Part shown: in pieces, positions 24,207-32,790 of the stretch
Layout of the letters: each line of letters opens with the position of its first letter
Position numbering within the stretch: position 1 is the stretch's first letter
Origin: Cyclobacteriaceae bacterium
GTDB lineage: Bacteria; Bacteroidota; Bacteroidia; Cytophagales; Cyclobacteriaceae
Length of the DNA stretch: 43,481 nucleotides
Direction: 5' to 3'
NCBI GenBank assembly: GCA_025350305.1
Contig: JANXYC010000020.1
Location: 1-43,481 of the forward strand
Notes under the pieces: generated by a model
The model's database searches: none
What the model saw: the letters and a program-made list of their open reading frames with translations, nothing else
Told to the model about the DNA's origin: nothing
Position numbers and translations under genes: made by a program

Positions 24207-25097
24207 ATGCAAAACAATAGTTTACCAGAGTCGGAACTGATCCTTAACCGGGATGGCAGCGTTTACCACCTTCACCTGAAAGCAGAACACATTGCCGATA
24301 CCGTGATTATGGTTGGTGATCAGGGACGCGTGCAACAGGTAAGTAAATATTTCGATTCGATCGACCATCGTATTCAAAACCGTGAATTTGTAACGCACAC
24401 CGGTACGTATAGGGGCGTACGAATCTCCGCCTTGTCAACGGGAATCGGAACTGATAATATCGACATCGTATTGAATGAGTTGGATGCTGCTGTTAACATC
24501 GATCCAATTAAAAGAGTCCCGATATCCGCCAGGAGAAAGCTGACCATTGTGCGCATTGGTACATCGGGCGCATTACAAGAGGATATTCCGGTTGGCTCAC
24601 AAGTGGTTTCTGAATTTGGATTGGGCCTCGATGGTCTCATTTATTACTATAAGTATAAATTTGACGCAATTGAAAATGAGCTAACAGATAGAATAAACAA
24701 CCACCTGAAGTGGAACGCTGATCTATCACGCCCTTACATCACCAAAGGATCCGAATCACTTATTCAGCTTTTGGGACAAGGAATGATAAAGGGCATTACC
24801 GCCACGGCCTCAGGCTTTTATGGGCCGCAAGGAAGGAGGCTATCCCTGGAACCAAGCGACCCGGAGATCAACAACCGACTTCGGTCCTTTGCCTTTCAGA
24901 ATCATCGTGTAGTAAATTTTGAAATGGAAACGTCGGCACTGTATGGGTTGGGCAAGCTTTTGCAACACGATTGCTGCACCTGTTGCCTGGTTATTGCCAA
25001 CCGGATCCGAAAAGAATACAAGGATGACTACAGTAAGGATGTGGATACTTTAATTCAAACAGTGTTGGAGAGGCTGGTGAGGGGTGGTAATCGGTGA
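24207..25097 (+). CDS. Nucleoside phosphorylase (uridine phosphorylase-like)
   Basis: The 296-residue protein belongs to the PNP/UDP family but is longer than DeoD. Marks are ADTVIMVGDQGRV (phosphate loop, about 31-43), THTGTYRGVRISALSTGIG (about 62-80), VRIGTSGALQ (phosphate Arg, about 113-122) and VNFEMETSALYGLGKLL (ribose contact, about 231-247). The base-protonating Asp of PNPs (SDN) is not at its place, where VIANR is found, as in uridine-type enzymes. It probably releases ribose-1-P from pyrimidine nucleosides and so complements DeoD encoded opposite. The C-terminus overlaps the left arm of a strong hairpin. Confidence 0.85.
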   Translation: MQNNSLPESELILNRDGSVYHLHLKAEHIADTVIMVGDQGRVQQVSKYFDSIDHRIQNREFVTHTGTYRGVRISALSTGIGTDNIDIVLNELDAAVNIDPIKRVPISARRKLTIVRIGTSGALQEDIPVGSQVVSEFGLGLDGLIYYYKYKFDAIENELTDRINNHLKWNADLSRPYITKGSESLIQLLGQGMIKGITATASGFYGPQGRRLSLEPSDPEINNRLRSFAFQNHRVVNFEMETSALYGLGKLLQHDCCTCCLVIANRIRKEYKDDYSKDVDTLIQTVLERLVRGGNR

Positions 25098-25126
25098 TCG
25101 GTCTGGTTCACTGATCACCGATTACC
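25086..25126. terminator. Strong hairpin between convergent genes (possible bidirectional terminator)
   Basis: GGTAATCGGTGATC (25086-25099) and GATCACCGATTACC (25113-25126) form a perfect 14-base stem with a 13-base loop. The left arm covers the last codons of the phosphorylase gene and the right arm ends one base before the ALDH stop codon. There is no T-run on either side, so this is a barrier or 3' end stabiliser rather than a classic intrinsic terminator. Confidence 0.55.
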
Positions 25127-27514
25127 CTACTCCCCATACGGAATCCAAATATTCTTAATCTGTGTGGCATTTCTTAAAAAGACCTCCCCCTCACCCTGCT
25201 GTAGGTCAAACCAGTTTCGGTGTTTGCCGTGATTCACCCAGGTGCGTTTCATGTTTTCTGCCGCTGCATACTCGATCGCTTTACTTCCTTCGGAAGTTCC
25301 AAAATACCATAACCCATCCACATCATCGTGATTAGCAAGAACGGTTGCCAGTTCATCTTTCTTTCCAGTGATGATATTCAAAGTACCACCGGGCACGTCA
25401 GAGGTATCAAGCACCTGGTAAAGGTCGGTGGCAGATAAAGGAGAAGTCTCGGAAGGAATGGCAACCACACGATTACCCATCGCCAGAAGTGGCATGACGG
25501 CCGACACAAATCCCAAGAGTGGTGAATGTTCGGAGGCGACAACACCCACAACCCCGAGCGCTTCCGGCATCGCAAGGGTAACATTTCGCAATGTTGTGTG
25601 GTGCACATTTCCATCGTACTTGTCCGCAAAGGCAGCATAGCGATAAATACGTTCGATAGAAGCATCCACTTCTCTTATCGCATCAATCTCTGAGGCTGCT
25701 AACTGAAGTAAAAGGCGGGCAGCGAACTCATCTTTTCTCACGAAAAGATTTTCTGCCAAAAAATAAAGTACCTGTGCGCGGGAATGTCCCGTCATGGCGG
25801 TCCACCCTTCCGCTGCATGGGCGGCTTCTACTGCATTGCGAATATCTTTTCTGTTCCCTGCTCCTGCTTCCGCGATAAGTGTTCCGGATGGATCAACAAT
25901 TTTCATACTGTAACCGCTGTCGGGTCTTGCCTGCTTGCCGCCGATATAGAGTTTTGTAGTCCTGTCAATTCCAGGAATAACGTTCGCGACTGTTTTTTTC
26001 TTTTTTGAAACTTTAGAAATCGTCAGTGGCTTGTCCATCAATTGCTCATCGGTTTTCAGTTTCAGGTATTCGAAAAGTCCTTCTTTGCCTCCTTCTCTGC
26101 CAAAACCCGACTCACGATAGCCGCCGAAGCCAGAAGCAGCGTCGAATACGTTGGTACAATTGATCCACACAGTGCCAGCTTTTATTTTTGGTGCCATCTC
26201 CAGGGCCAGGTTAATGTTCTCGGTCCACAAACTTGAAGCAAGGCCGTAGCGAGTATTGTTCGCCAGTTTGATTGCCTCTTGATGGGTTCTGAAGGTCATC
26301 GCTACCAGCACCGGTCCGAAAATTTCAATTTGAGCGATCGTCGCAGAAGGTGACACATCGGTAAACAAAGTTGGAGGATAAAAATAGCCATCTTTTGGAC
26401 ACGACCAGCTAGGCTGCCACATGGCTCCTCCTTCATCTACTCCCTGCTTCACCAATTTTTCAATGGCGGCGAGTTGCACAGGTGCTACAATCGCGCCAAT
26501 ATCGACGCTTTTATCCAGTGAATTGCCGACCACCAACTTCTCCATTCTCGCCTTTATTTTTTTGTAAAGACGATCGGCAATACTTTCTTGTACGAGCAGC
26601 CTTGAACCCGCACAGCAGACTTGTCCCTGATTAAACCAAATAGCATCTACAACTCCTTCAACGACACTGTCTAGATCAGCATCTTCAAATACAATGAAGG
26701 GAGATTTACCACCCAGCTCCAGGGACAATTTCTTTCCTGTTCCTGCAGTTGCTCTTCGTATGATCCGGCCCACATCTGTTGAGCCCGTAAACGCAATCTT
26801 ATCTATTTGTGGATGCTCGACCATTGCGGCACCTGTTTCTCCTGCACCGGTTACGATGTTAACAACACCCGCAGGCAGTTCAACTTCCTCGCATATTTCC
26901 GCAAACAATAGCGCTGTCAAAGATGTGAATTCAGCCGGTTTAAGAATGACCGTATTGCCCATCGCCAGCGCGGGTGCAATTTTCCATGACAACATTAACA
27001 GTGGAAAATTCCAAGGAATAATCTGACCGACTACGCCTACTTCTTTATAATCTTTTAACTCCGTGTCCCGTAACTGTGCCCAGCCTGCATGGTGATAAAA
27101 ATGGCGGGCTACCAGCGGAATGTCAATATCGCGCGTCTCGCGAATAGGCTTACCATTGTCCAGGGATTCAAGTACGGCAAATAACCGGGAATGCTTTTGA
27201 ATTTGCCGGGCCAGTGCGTAAAGATATCGTGCCCGTGTGTGCGGCCCTGACTTTACCCAGCCAGGCAACGCTTTTTTTGCGGCGACAACCGCTTTATCAA
27301 CATCTTTTTTTCCTCCTTCAGCAATCTTTGCAAGAAATTTTTTGTCAGAAGGGTTATTGCTATCAAAGTATTTTCCGGCAGATGGCAGTTGCCACTTCCC
27401 ATCAATAAAGAGCGCAAATTTTTTATCATGCTTGGCTAACCAGTCATAAGCAGGTGAAGGGCTTTCGGGAGCGGGTCCATATTCCATGCTTTCGTATATC
27501 GCTTTGATTTTCAT
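25127..27514 (-). CDS. Two-domain aldehyde dehydrogenase, ALDH16 type
   Basis: The 795-residue protein contains two ALDH domains in tandem. Domain 1 (about 20-500) is complete: LELGGKSPFIVFEDADL (catalytic Glu, about 263), FTGSTDVGR (NAD loop) and NQGQVCCAGSR (catalytic Cys, about 300). Domain 2 (about 515-795) keeps an ALDH N-terminal part (LYIGGKQARPDSG, MPEALGVVGVVASEHSP) but has no Cys or Glu motif and is inactive by sequence. A second catalytically dead domain is the hallmark of ALDH16. It follows deoC after 14 bases in one operon, so oxidation of acetaldehyde from deoxyribose-5-P cleavage is the likely role; glyceraldehyde-type substrates are possible. Confidence 0.9.
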   Translation of the reverse strand: MKIKAIYESMEYGPAPESPSPAYDWLAKHDKKFALFIDGKWQLPSAGKYFDSNNPSDKKFLAKIAEGGKKDVDKAVVAAKKALPGWVKSGPHTRARYLYALARQIQKHSRLFAVLESLDNGKPIRETRDIDIPLVARHFYHHAGWAQLRDTELKDYKEVGVVGQIIPWNFPLLMLSWKIAPALAMGNTVILKPAEFTSLTALLFAEICEEVELPAGVVNIVTGAGETGAAMVEHPQIDKIAFTGSTDVGRIIRRATAGTGKKLSLELGGKSPFIVFEDADLDSVVEGVVDAIWFNQGQVCCAGSRLLVQESIADRLYKKIKARMEKLVVGNSLDKSVDIGAIVAPVQLAAIEKLVKQGVDEGGAMWQPSWSCPKDGYFYPPTLFTDVSPSATIAQIEIFGPVLVAMTFRTHQEAIKLANNTRYGLASSLWTENINLALEMAPKIKAGTVWINCTNVFDAASGFGGYRESGFGREGGKEGLFEYLKLKTDEQLMDKPLTISKVSKKKKTVANVIPGIDRTTKLYIGGKQARPDSGYSMKIVDPSGTLIAEAGAGNRKDIRNAVEAAHAAEGWTAMTGHSRAQVLYFLAENLFVRKDEFAARLLLQLAASEIDAIREVDASIERIYRYAAFADKYDGNVHHTTLRNVTLAMPEALGVVGVVASEHSPLLGFVSAVMPLLAMGNRVVAIPSETSPLSATDLYQVLDTSDVPGGTLNIITGKKDELATVLANHDDVDGLWYFGTSEGSKAIEYAAAENMKRTWVNHGKHRNWFDLQQGEGEVFLRNATQIKNIWIPYGE

Positions 27515-27528
27515 ATCTCGATAATAGT

Positions 27529-28515
27529 TTATGCCATAGGATGACGGTTCGATGCTGAATACCTGCCGGTTGTAAAGTGTTCCAGTTGCCTTTCAATATC
27601 GGCAAGCAGACTGCTGGCACCGAACCTGAACAGATCGGGTGAAAGCCAATCATCACCAAGTTCTTCTTTCATGAGTATTAGCCAATCAAGGGCCTGCCTG
27701 GCTTTTTGAATTCCGCCAGCTGGTTTGAAACCTACTTTAAAGCCGGTAGCTTCATAAAATTCGCGAATCGCACGACACATGACCAGGCTGACAGGAAGGG
27801 TTGCATTGACGGATGCTTTGCCAGTGCTTGTTTTTATAAAATCAGAGCCCGCCATCATGCAGACAACACTTGCTTTGGCTGTATTGATTAATGTTGCCAG
27901 GTCTCCTGTTTCAAGAATGGCCTTCATGTGCGACTCACCACAAGATTTTCGAAACAGAGAAACCTCCTCATACAAGGCCTTCCAGTTACTAGTCAGCACA
28001 TGTGCCCGGCTGATAACGATATCGATCTCTTTGGCACCAGCCTTTACAGACAATTCAATCTCATTTATTTTTTGGTCCAACGTAATTTGACCAGCTGGAA
28101 ACCCTGTGGACACCGCTGCGATGGGAATGCCCGATCCTTGCAATGCGTCCATGGCCGTTTTGATCATGTTGTGATAAACACAAACTGCTGCAACGTGGAT
28201 GTTGGCATCCTCCATTCCAAGTTGCTGCAACAGGTCCATCCTGATTGGGTTTCTGGCCTTCGCGCAAAGACGTGAGACATTACCAGGTGTATCATCTCCC
28301 GAAAGGGTAGTGAGATCCATGCAGGATACGGCACGCAAAAGCCAGGCTGCTTGCCACTCCTTTTTTATTGAACGACGCTGACTCATGGTAGCCGTTCTTC
28401 GTTCAACAGCGCTGCGATTTACCCGTATGCCCTTCAACAAATTGGCATCCAGCGGAATTCCCTCATTCCTTTTGTGCGACGCTAAGCTTTGACCATTTTG
28501 ATTTTTAAAACCCAT
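27529..28515 (-). CDS. deoC: Deoxyribose-phosphate aldolase, long eukaryote-like form
   Basis: ATG 28515 gives 328 residues. The usual bacterial enzyme has about 220-260; this matches the longer animal DERA type almost segment for segment, for example KKEWQAAWLL, DLTTLSGDDT, GFPAGQ, MMAGSDFIKTSTGK (Schiff-base Lys, about 226), GFKPAGGI (second Lys, about 262) and GASSLLADIERQ, with a TGRY tail. It cleaves 2-deoxyribose-5-P to acetaldehyde and glyceraldehyde-3-P. The next gene encodes an ALDH16 enzyme that can use the acetaldehyde. A promoter-like site lies 4 bases before the ATG; an in-frame TTG two codons upstream is less likely as the start. Confidence 0.93.
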   Translation of the reverse strand: MGFKNQNGQSLASHKRNEGIPLDANLLKGIRVNRSAVERRTATMSQRRSIKKEWQAAWLLRAVSCMDLTTLSGDDTPGNVSRLCAKARNPIRMDLLQQLGMEDANIHVAAVCVYHNMIKTAMDALQGSGIPIAAVSTGFPAGQITLDQKINEIELSVKAGAKEIDIVISRAHVLTSNWKALYEEVSLFRKSCGESHMKAILETGDLATLINTAKASVVCMMAGSDFIKTSTGKASVNATLPVSLVMCRAIREFYEATGFKVGFKPAGGIQKARQALDWLILMKEELGDDWLSPDLFRFGASSLLADIERQLEHFTTGRYSASNRHPMA

Positions 28516-28518
28516 TTG

Positions 28519-28551
28519 CAAAATAGTTTACCACAACACGGTGTATTCAAA
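28519..28551 (-). promoter_or_regulatory. Probable promoter of the deoC-ALDH16 operon
   Basis: On the minus strand TTTG (28551-28548), a 22-base spacer and TATTTTG (28525-28519) resemble the Bacteroidota promoter, with one base fewer in the -7 box. The mRNA start would then fall at or next to the ATG. Confidence 0.4.
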
Positions 28552-28937
28552 TTGAAGCAGAAATAACCCCAGCTTTAAGGCCCTATATAGACTTTAGTCC
28601 AATCTGAGAATTTGAGATGTACCCTGGAAACAGAAGGCTGTCTCCAGTGCAATTTATATATTTTAATTAGGCCAACGAGGCTAAGTGAAGCGAGCCTCTC
28701 TGTTACTTTCACGCAAAGGAAGTAGTAGGGCTAGAGGTGAAGGAGGCAACTCCAGGAGAGATGGGAAGGAATCATGTGAAGTAATTATCACTACACTGGT
28801 TTTTAAGATATTGATTTAATGATAGTTATGATATAAATTAATAACCCTTTATTTGGGCTACATACAATGCATAGCCGAGCTTAAACCCGTGACGCCTGAG
28901 GGATTCAAAGTCTGAAAAAGCGTGAAATATGGATGTT
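28552..28937. other. Gene-free interval with small inverted repeats
   Basis: No gene is seen. A solitary GACTTTAGTCC (28590-28600) is half of the REP-like unit at 17281-17339. GAGGCT (about 28676) and AGCCTC (about 28692) form a short hairpin. The segment 28800-28860 is very AT-rich and may contain a promoter, but nothing matches the consensus well. I see no structured RNA. Confidence 0.45.
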
Positions 28938-29393
28938 TTAGCTTGCGATTTTAACATCAACCGCATTCAATCCCTTTGGGCCCTGCTCAACTTGAAATGT
29001 CACACGGTCATTTTCCTTAATAGCCTCCAGGTGGCCCCTCACATGTGTGAATATGCTTTCCTGCGATTCAGTATCTTTGATGAATCCAAAACCTTTGGAC
29101 TCATTGAAAAAAGTCACAATTCCTTTTCTATTGGGGTCAGTTTCCTCCGCCGGCTTCCGTCGTGGAACGCCTACTTCAATATTGTCTGCATTAATGATCT
29201 TCTTTCTCTTCAAAGGATCGGGTGGTGTTGACGAAATATTTCCGTACTCATCAACATAGGCCATCATGCTTTCAAGGCTACCATCAGTAGCATTGGCTTT
29301 TCTCTCTTCCTTTCTTTGCGCCTTTTCTTCCTTCTTCTTCTGTCGTTTTTTCTCCTTCTCTTTCTTGTTCCAGGTTTCTTGAGATTTTGACAT
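28938..29393 (-). CDS. Cold-shock domain protein with a basic N-terminal extension
   Basis: ATG 29393 gives 151 residues. The N-terminal third is a Lys/Glu-rich charged helix (KKEKEKKRQKKKEEKAQRK), the middle is a linker, and the C-terminus (about 88-151) is one cold-shock domain with GIVTFFNESKGFGFIKD (RNP1 KGFGFI) and SIFTHV (RNP2, with Thr in place of the usual Val). The domain binds single-stranded RNA or DNA; the basic tail may add unspecific nucleic-acid binding. This arrangement is common in Bacteroidota. An in-frame ATG 17 codons upstream lacks support. It is a single gene with its own strand neighbours far off. Confidence 0.9.
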   Translation of the reverse strand: MSKSQETWNKKEKEKKRQKKKEEKAQRKEERKANATDGSLESMMAYVDEYGNISSTPPDPLKRKKIINADNIEVGVPRRKPAEETDPNRKGIVTFFNESKGFGFIKDTESQESIFTHVRGHLEAIKENDRVTFQVEQGPKGLNAVDVKIAS

Positions 29394-29556
29394 GCAATAG
29401 GTTTGTTTTAATGAATTATCCAAGAATCGGGTAAAAAACCGCAATCAGCACGGCTCATTTGCGCTGAATTGTGGCTTTTATCCTTCGTAGGACAGGCAAA
29501 GCTAAAAAAATGGATGTTACTTTTTACAAAATCCGTCACTCATAATTTAGAAAGGG

Positions 29557-30738
29557 CTATAACAATGCCAATGCACCATCTAAATCATTCAAAAGGTCTT
29601 CTACATTTTCTATCCCTACCGAATACCGGATCAGACTTTCAGGAATTCCCAGAAGGCTCCGCTGTGCATCGGAGAGTTCAACGTGGCTGGTGGTTTTTGG
29701 CGGTCCGGCAAGCGTATTCACGGAACCAAGGCTTGCTGCGAGGTGCACCAGATTGAGCCTTGGCAAAAATTCTTTCACTTTTTCGTAGCCACCGTGCAAT
29801 GAAAAACTTATGATTCCACCAAATCCGGTCATCTGCTCCCGGGCTATGGCATGACCGGGATGAGTCGCTAGACCGGGATAGAATACGTCACTCACTTTGC
29901 TGTGCGCCTTCAGGAATTTCGCGATTGTCAATGCTGAAGTGTTTTGACGTTCGATCCTTAATTCCAGGGTTTTCATTCCTCTTGCGATCATATAAGCTGA
30001 ATCTGCCTGAAGGCTGGCACCATTGATCTCGCGGAACCGGAAGACTTTCTCCACCAATTCTTTTTTGCCGCAAAGCAGCCCACCCATGGCATCCGAATGT
30101 CCGCATAGGAATTTTGTTGCGCTGTGAACGACAAGATCAGCACCAAGCTTCAGCGGACTCTGATTAAGCGGGGTAGCAAATGTATTGTCTACCACTACGA
30201 TCGAACCGACTTTCCTCGCTGCCGCTGCCAACCTTTTAATGTCCACAATTTTAAGTGTGGGATTGGTAGGAGTTTCAAGGTAGAGGAGGTCACAACCCTT
30301 TCCAATTTCTGATTCGAGTTCTTCGTGGTCCGTTGTGTTGCAAAGTTTAACACCAACTTTGTATTGAGGGAGAAACTCCAGAAATATCTTGCTGGTGCCA
30401 CCGTATGTATCCTTGATCGAAACCACTCTTTTTCCCGGACCCAGCAATGAAAATAAAGTATTGCTAATGCCTCCCATACCGGTGGCAAAAGAGGTAGCTG
30501 CCTCTGCCCCTTCCAGAATGCGAATCTTCTCTTCGAGCGCCCGGACGGTTGGATTGGTATTCCTGCTGTAAATGAAGCCATCGGTTTTGCCGGTTGCTAC
30601 TTCATACCATCGATCTAGATCGTCGTAAGCAAACGTTACGCTGTTCACAATTGGAGTGGTGGTGGCGCCTTCAAAAGCGCGATCCGATTCACCGGCCCAA
30701 ACGGATGCTGTGCCTTTTTTGTAGTTAGAAAAATCCAT
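29557..30738 (-). CDS. Trans-sulfuration family PLP enzyme (cystathionine synthase/lyase type)
   Basis: ATG 30738 gives 393 residues, the normal length for the Cys/Met metabolism PLP family. Motifs are YSRNTNPTVRALEEKI (about 57-72), ATGMGGIS (phosphate loop), LLYLETPTNPTLK, VVDNTFATP (Asp to the PLP nitrogen) and VVHSATKFLCGHSDAMGG with the Schiff-base Lys at about 207. C-terminal RYSVGIEN is also typical. The family includes cystathionine gamma-synthase, beta- and gamma-lyase and methionine gamma-lyase, and sequence alone does not separate these here. No methionine or cysteine gene is adjacent. A -7 box lies about 60 bases upstream. Confidence 0.9.
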   Translation of the reverse strand: MDFSNYKKGTASVWAGESDRAFEGATTTPIVNSVTFAYDDLDRWYEVATGKTDGFIYSRNTNPTVRALEEKIRILEGAEAATSFATGMGGISNTLFSLLGPGKRVVSIKDTYGGTSKIFLEFLPQYKVGVKLCNTTDHEELESEIGKGCDLLYLETPTNPTLKIVDIKRLAAAARKVGSIVVVDNTFATPLNQSPLKLGADLVVHSATKFLCGHSDAMGGLLCGKKELVEKVFRFREINGASLQADSAYMIARGMKTLELRIERQNTSALTIAKFLKAHSKVSDVFYPGLATHPGHAIAREQMTGFGGIISFSLHGGYEKVKEFLPRLNLVHLAASLGSVNTLAGPPKTTSHVELSDAQRSLLGIPESLIRYSVGIENVEDLLNDLDGALALL

Positions 30739-30798
30739 TTTGAACAGTTTTAAAGTGCAGATGACGTCGGTCGTTGACCTGAAAATAGTAATTTGTAG

Positions 30799-30806
30799 CA
30801 AAAGTA
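30799..30806 (-). promoter_or_regulatory. -7 element of the trans-sulfuration gene
   Basis: TACTTTTG on the minus strand matches TAnnTTTG exactly and lies about 60 bases upstream of the ATG. A TTTA is found closer than the usual -33 spacing; a TTTG box was not seen. I found no SAM riboswitch-like fold in the leader. Confidence 0.4.
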
Positions 30807-30915
30807 ACGCATGTTAAATAATAAACGGAATCTGCCGATGTTGCACGGTAGGATTGTTGATAAGATGGACTTAAATTCATAGCGCGATTCTGATTGCCAA
30901 TAAACAGATTATGCA

Positions 30916-32007
30916 ATGATAGACAGGAGAAAATTTATCCAACGTACAGCGGCCGGAGTAGCGGGACTTACCCTGAGTACTCATTCGTTTGCTCACATTT
31001 TGGTTCAAAAGAAAAAGGAAAGACTCGGTGTGGCGCTTGTTGGTCTTGGTTACTATAGCACCGACCTCCTCGCCCCCGCCTTACAATTAACAAAGCAATG
31101 CTACCTGGCGGGCATTGTCACTGGCACACCGTCCAAAGCTGAGCGATGGAAACAGATGTATAAGCTGGAGGATAAGAATATTTATGATTATCAGAATTTT
31201 GATTCACTGGCCAACAACCCGGATATTGATGTGGTGTATGTTGTACTGCCGCCATCACTTCACGCTGAGTTCAGTATCCGGGCCGCGAAGGCCGGAAAGC
31301 ATGTTTGGTGTGAAAAGCCGATGGCCATAACGGAAGCGGAATGCAAAAGTATGATCGATGCTTGTAACCGGAACAACGTGAAACTTAGCATTGGCTATCG
31401 CATGCATCACGAGCCAAACACACAAAAGATCATACAGTTTCGAAAGGAGCACACCTATGGCAACGTGATCAAGGTTGAAGCGGTCGCCGGCTATTTTGAT
31501 TCGCGCACGGACCACTGGAAACAAAAGAAAAAAATGGGCGGTGGATGCACATACGATATGGGTGTTTATCCGTTGAATGCTGCCCGCTATAGTACTGGGC
31601 TTGAACCTATTGCCGTTTCCGCCCGCGCTACGACTACACGACCCGCCATTTACACGGAAGTAGAGGAAACGATGGCATTTGACCTTGAATTTCCGGGAGG
31701 TGTGACGGCATTGTGCGAGACCAGCCTTGGAAAAAGTATGAACGATCTTAATGTGACGTGCTCAAAAGGCTGGTATAAACTCTCCCCTTTTCAATCTTAC
31801 AGCGGAATTGACGGTGCTACAAGCGATGGAATCAAACTCAATGTATCCATCCCGAATGAACAAGCCCTCCAGATGGATGATGATGCTCTTGCGATCATGA
31901 ATGGAACTCCGATGCTCGTGCCGGGTGAAGAAGGGCTAAGGGACATTAGAGTTGTGGAAGCTATCTACAGGTCGGTGGCTCAGAAGGGAAAAGTTAAAAT
32001 TGGATAA
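30916..32007 (+). CDS. Tat-exported Gfo/Idh/MocA oxidoreductase (GFOR-like)
   Basis: The 363-residue protein starts with a twin-arginine signal (MIDRRKFIQRTAAGVAGLTL). The Rossmann part has GVALVGLGYYST (about 38-49), VVYVVLPPSLHAEF, and AGKHVWCEKPMA with the Lys of the EKP motif. The second half has GGGCTYDMGVYPLNAARY, in which Asp and Tyr sit where the catalytic Asp and Tyr/His of glucose-fructose oxidoreductases are found. A periplasmic enzyme with tightly bound NADP, as in GFOR, is the likely model. It is followed by an SDR gene after 17 bases, so the two may act together on a sugar. It is a full-length relative of the relic at 21034-21378, but not a recent duplicate by eye. Confidence 0.87.
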   Translation: MIDRRKFIQRTAAGVAGLTLSTHSFAHILVQKKKERLGVALVGLGYYSTDLLAPALQLTKQCYLAGIVTGTPSKAERWKQMYKLEDKNIYDYQNFDSLANNPDIDVVYVVLPPSLHAEFSIRAAKAGKHVWCEKPMAITEAECKSMIDACNRNNVKLSIGYRMHHEPNTQKIIQFRKEHTYGNVIKVEAVAGYFDSRTDHWKQKKKMGGGCTYDMGVYPLNAARYSTGLEPIAVSARATTTRPAIYTEVEETMAFDLEFPGGVTALCETSLGKSMNDLNVTCSKGWYKLSPFQSYSGIDGATSDGIKLNVSIPNEQALQMDDDALAIMNGTPMLVPGEEGLRDIRVVEAIYRSVAQKGKVKIG

Positions 32008-32024
32008 TCTCAAAAGTTTTGTGA

Positions 32025-32747
32025 ATGAAAGGACTTGAAAATAAAACAGCGCTTATAACAGGCGGCAATAAAGGGATTGGCTATGGCATTGCCGAAGCCA
32101 TGATTCAGCAGCACGCAAATGTTGCGATAACCAGTCGTTCCAAAGCGGCGGCTGACAAGGCCGCAGAACAATTAAATAAACTTGGCAAAGGAGAGGCAAT
32201 CGGATTTGCCGCGGATGTTCGCAATGCTGGAGATCAGCAGAAAGTTGTGGAAGCCATTATTAGGAAGTGGGGTAACCTTGATGTGCTCGTGGCAAATGCC
32301 GGGCTGGGTCATTTTGGCTCCATTGAAACACTTTCGGCTGAACAATGGCATGAAACCATTGATACGAACCTGACAGGAGTCTTCCACAGCATTCAAGCCT
32401 CACTCGCTGCGCTAAAGAAATCAAAGGGATATATTATAACAATTGCCAGTCTCGCCGGAACCAATTTCTTTGCAGGCGGATCAGCCTACAATGCAAGCAA
32501 GTTCGGTCTGGTTGGGTTTACCCAGGCGGTTATGCTGGATCTTAGAAAGTATGGCATCAAAGTAACCACTATCATGCCTGGATCTGTTGCCACACATTTT
32601 GATGGTGCTGAGCCAAATGAAAAAAATGATGCATGGAAAATACAGCCCGAAGACATCGGACAGATAGTGATTGATTTACTAAAAATGAATCCCCGGACGC
32701 TGCCCAGTAAAATCGAAGTGAGGCCCAGCATTCCTCCCGGCAAATAG
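32025..32747 (+). CDS. Short-chain dehydrogenase/reductase
   Basis: The 240-residue protein is a classical SDR. It has TALITGGNKGIGYGIA (cofactor loop, about 8-23), ADVRNAG (adenine side), VLVANAGLGHFG (about 87-98), the catalytic Ser in TIASLAG (about 140) and YNASK (Tyr and Lys, about 154-158). After the first strand there is TSRSKAA, whose Arg suggests NADP(H) preference. It resembles 3-oxoacyl-ACP reductase-like or sugar SDRs; substrate unknown. It is likely in one operon with the exported Gfo/Idh/MocA gene, although this enzyme has no signal peptide. Confidence 0.88.
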   Translation: MKGLENKTALITGGNKGIGYGIAEAMIQQHANVAITSRSKAAADKAAEQLNKLGKGEAIGFAADVRNAGDQQKVVEAIIRKWGNLDVLVANAGLGHFGSIETLSAEQWHETIDTNLTGVFHSIQASLAALKKSKGYIITIASLAGTNFFAGGSAYNASKFGLVGFTQAVMLDLRKYGIKVTTIMPGSVATHFDGAEPNEKNDAWKIQPEDIGQIVIDLLKMNPRTLPSKIEVRPSIPPGK

Positions 32748-32790
32748 TTAATAACTCTAGAAAGTTTTCATCAGGAAAATTTGCGAGGCA

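Noticed and set aside
28676..28700. Possible tRNA-like or small RNA hairpin in the gap before deoC
   Set aside because: There is only a six-pair stem and no cloverleaf, anticodon arm or CCA end.
30739..30915. Possible SAM riboswitch in the leader of the trans-sulfuration gene
   Set aside because: No S-box or other known SAM-binding fold could be recognised; only a three- to four-pair GGTC/GACC hairpin is present.
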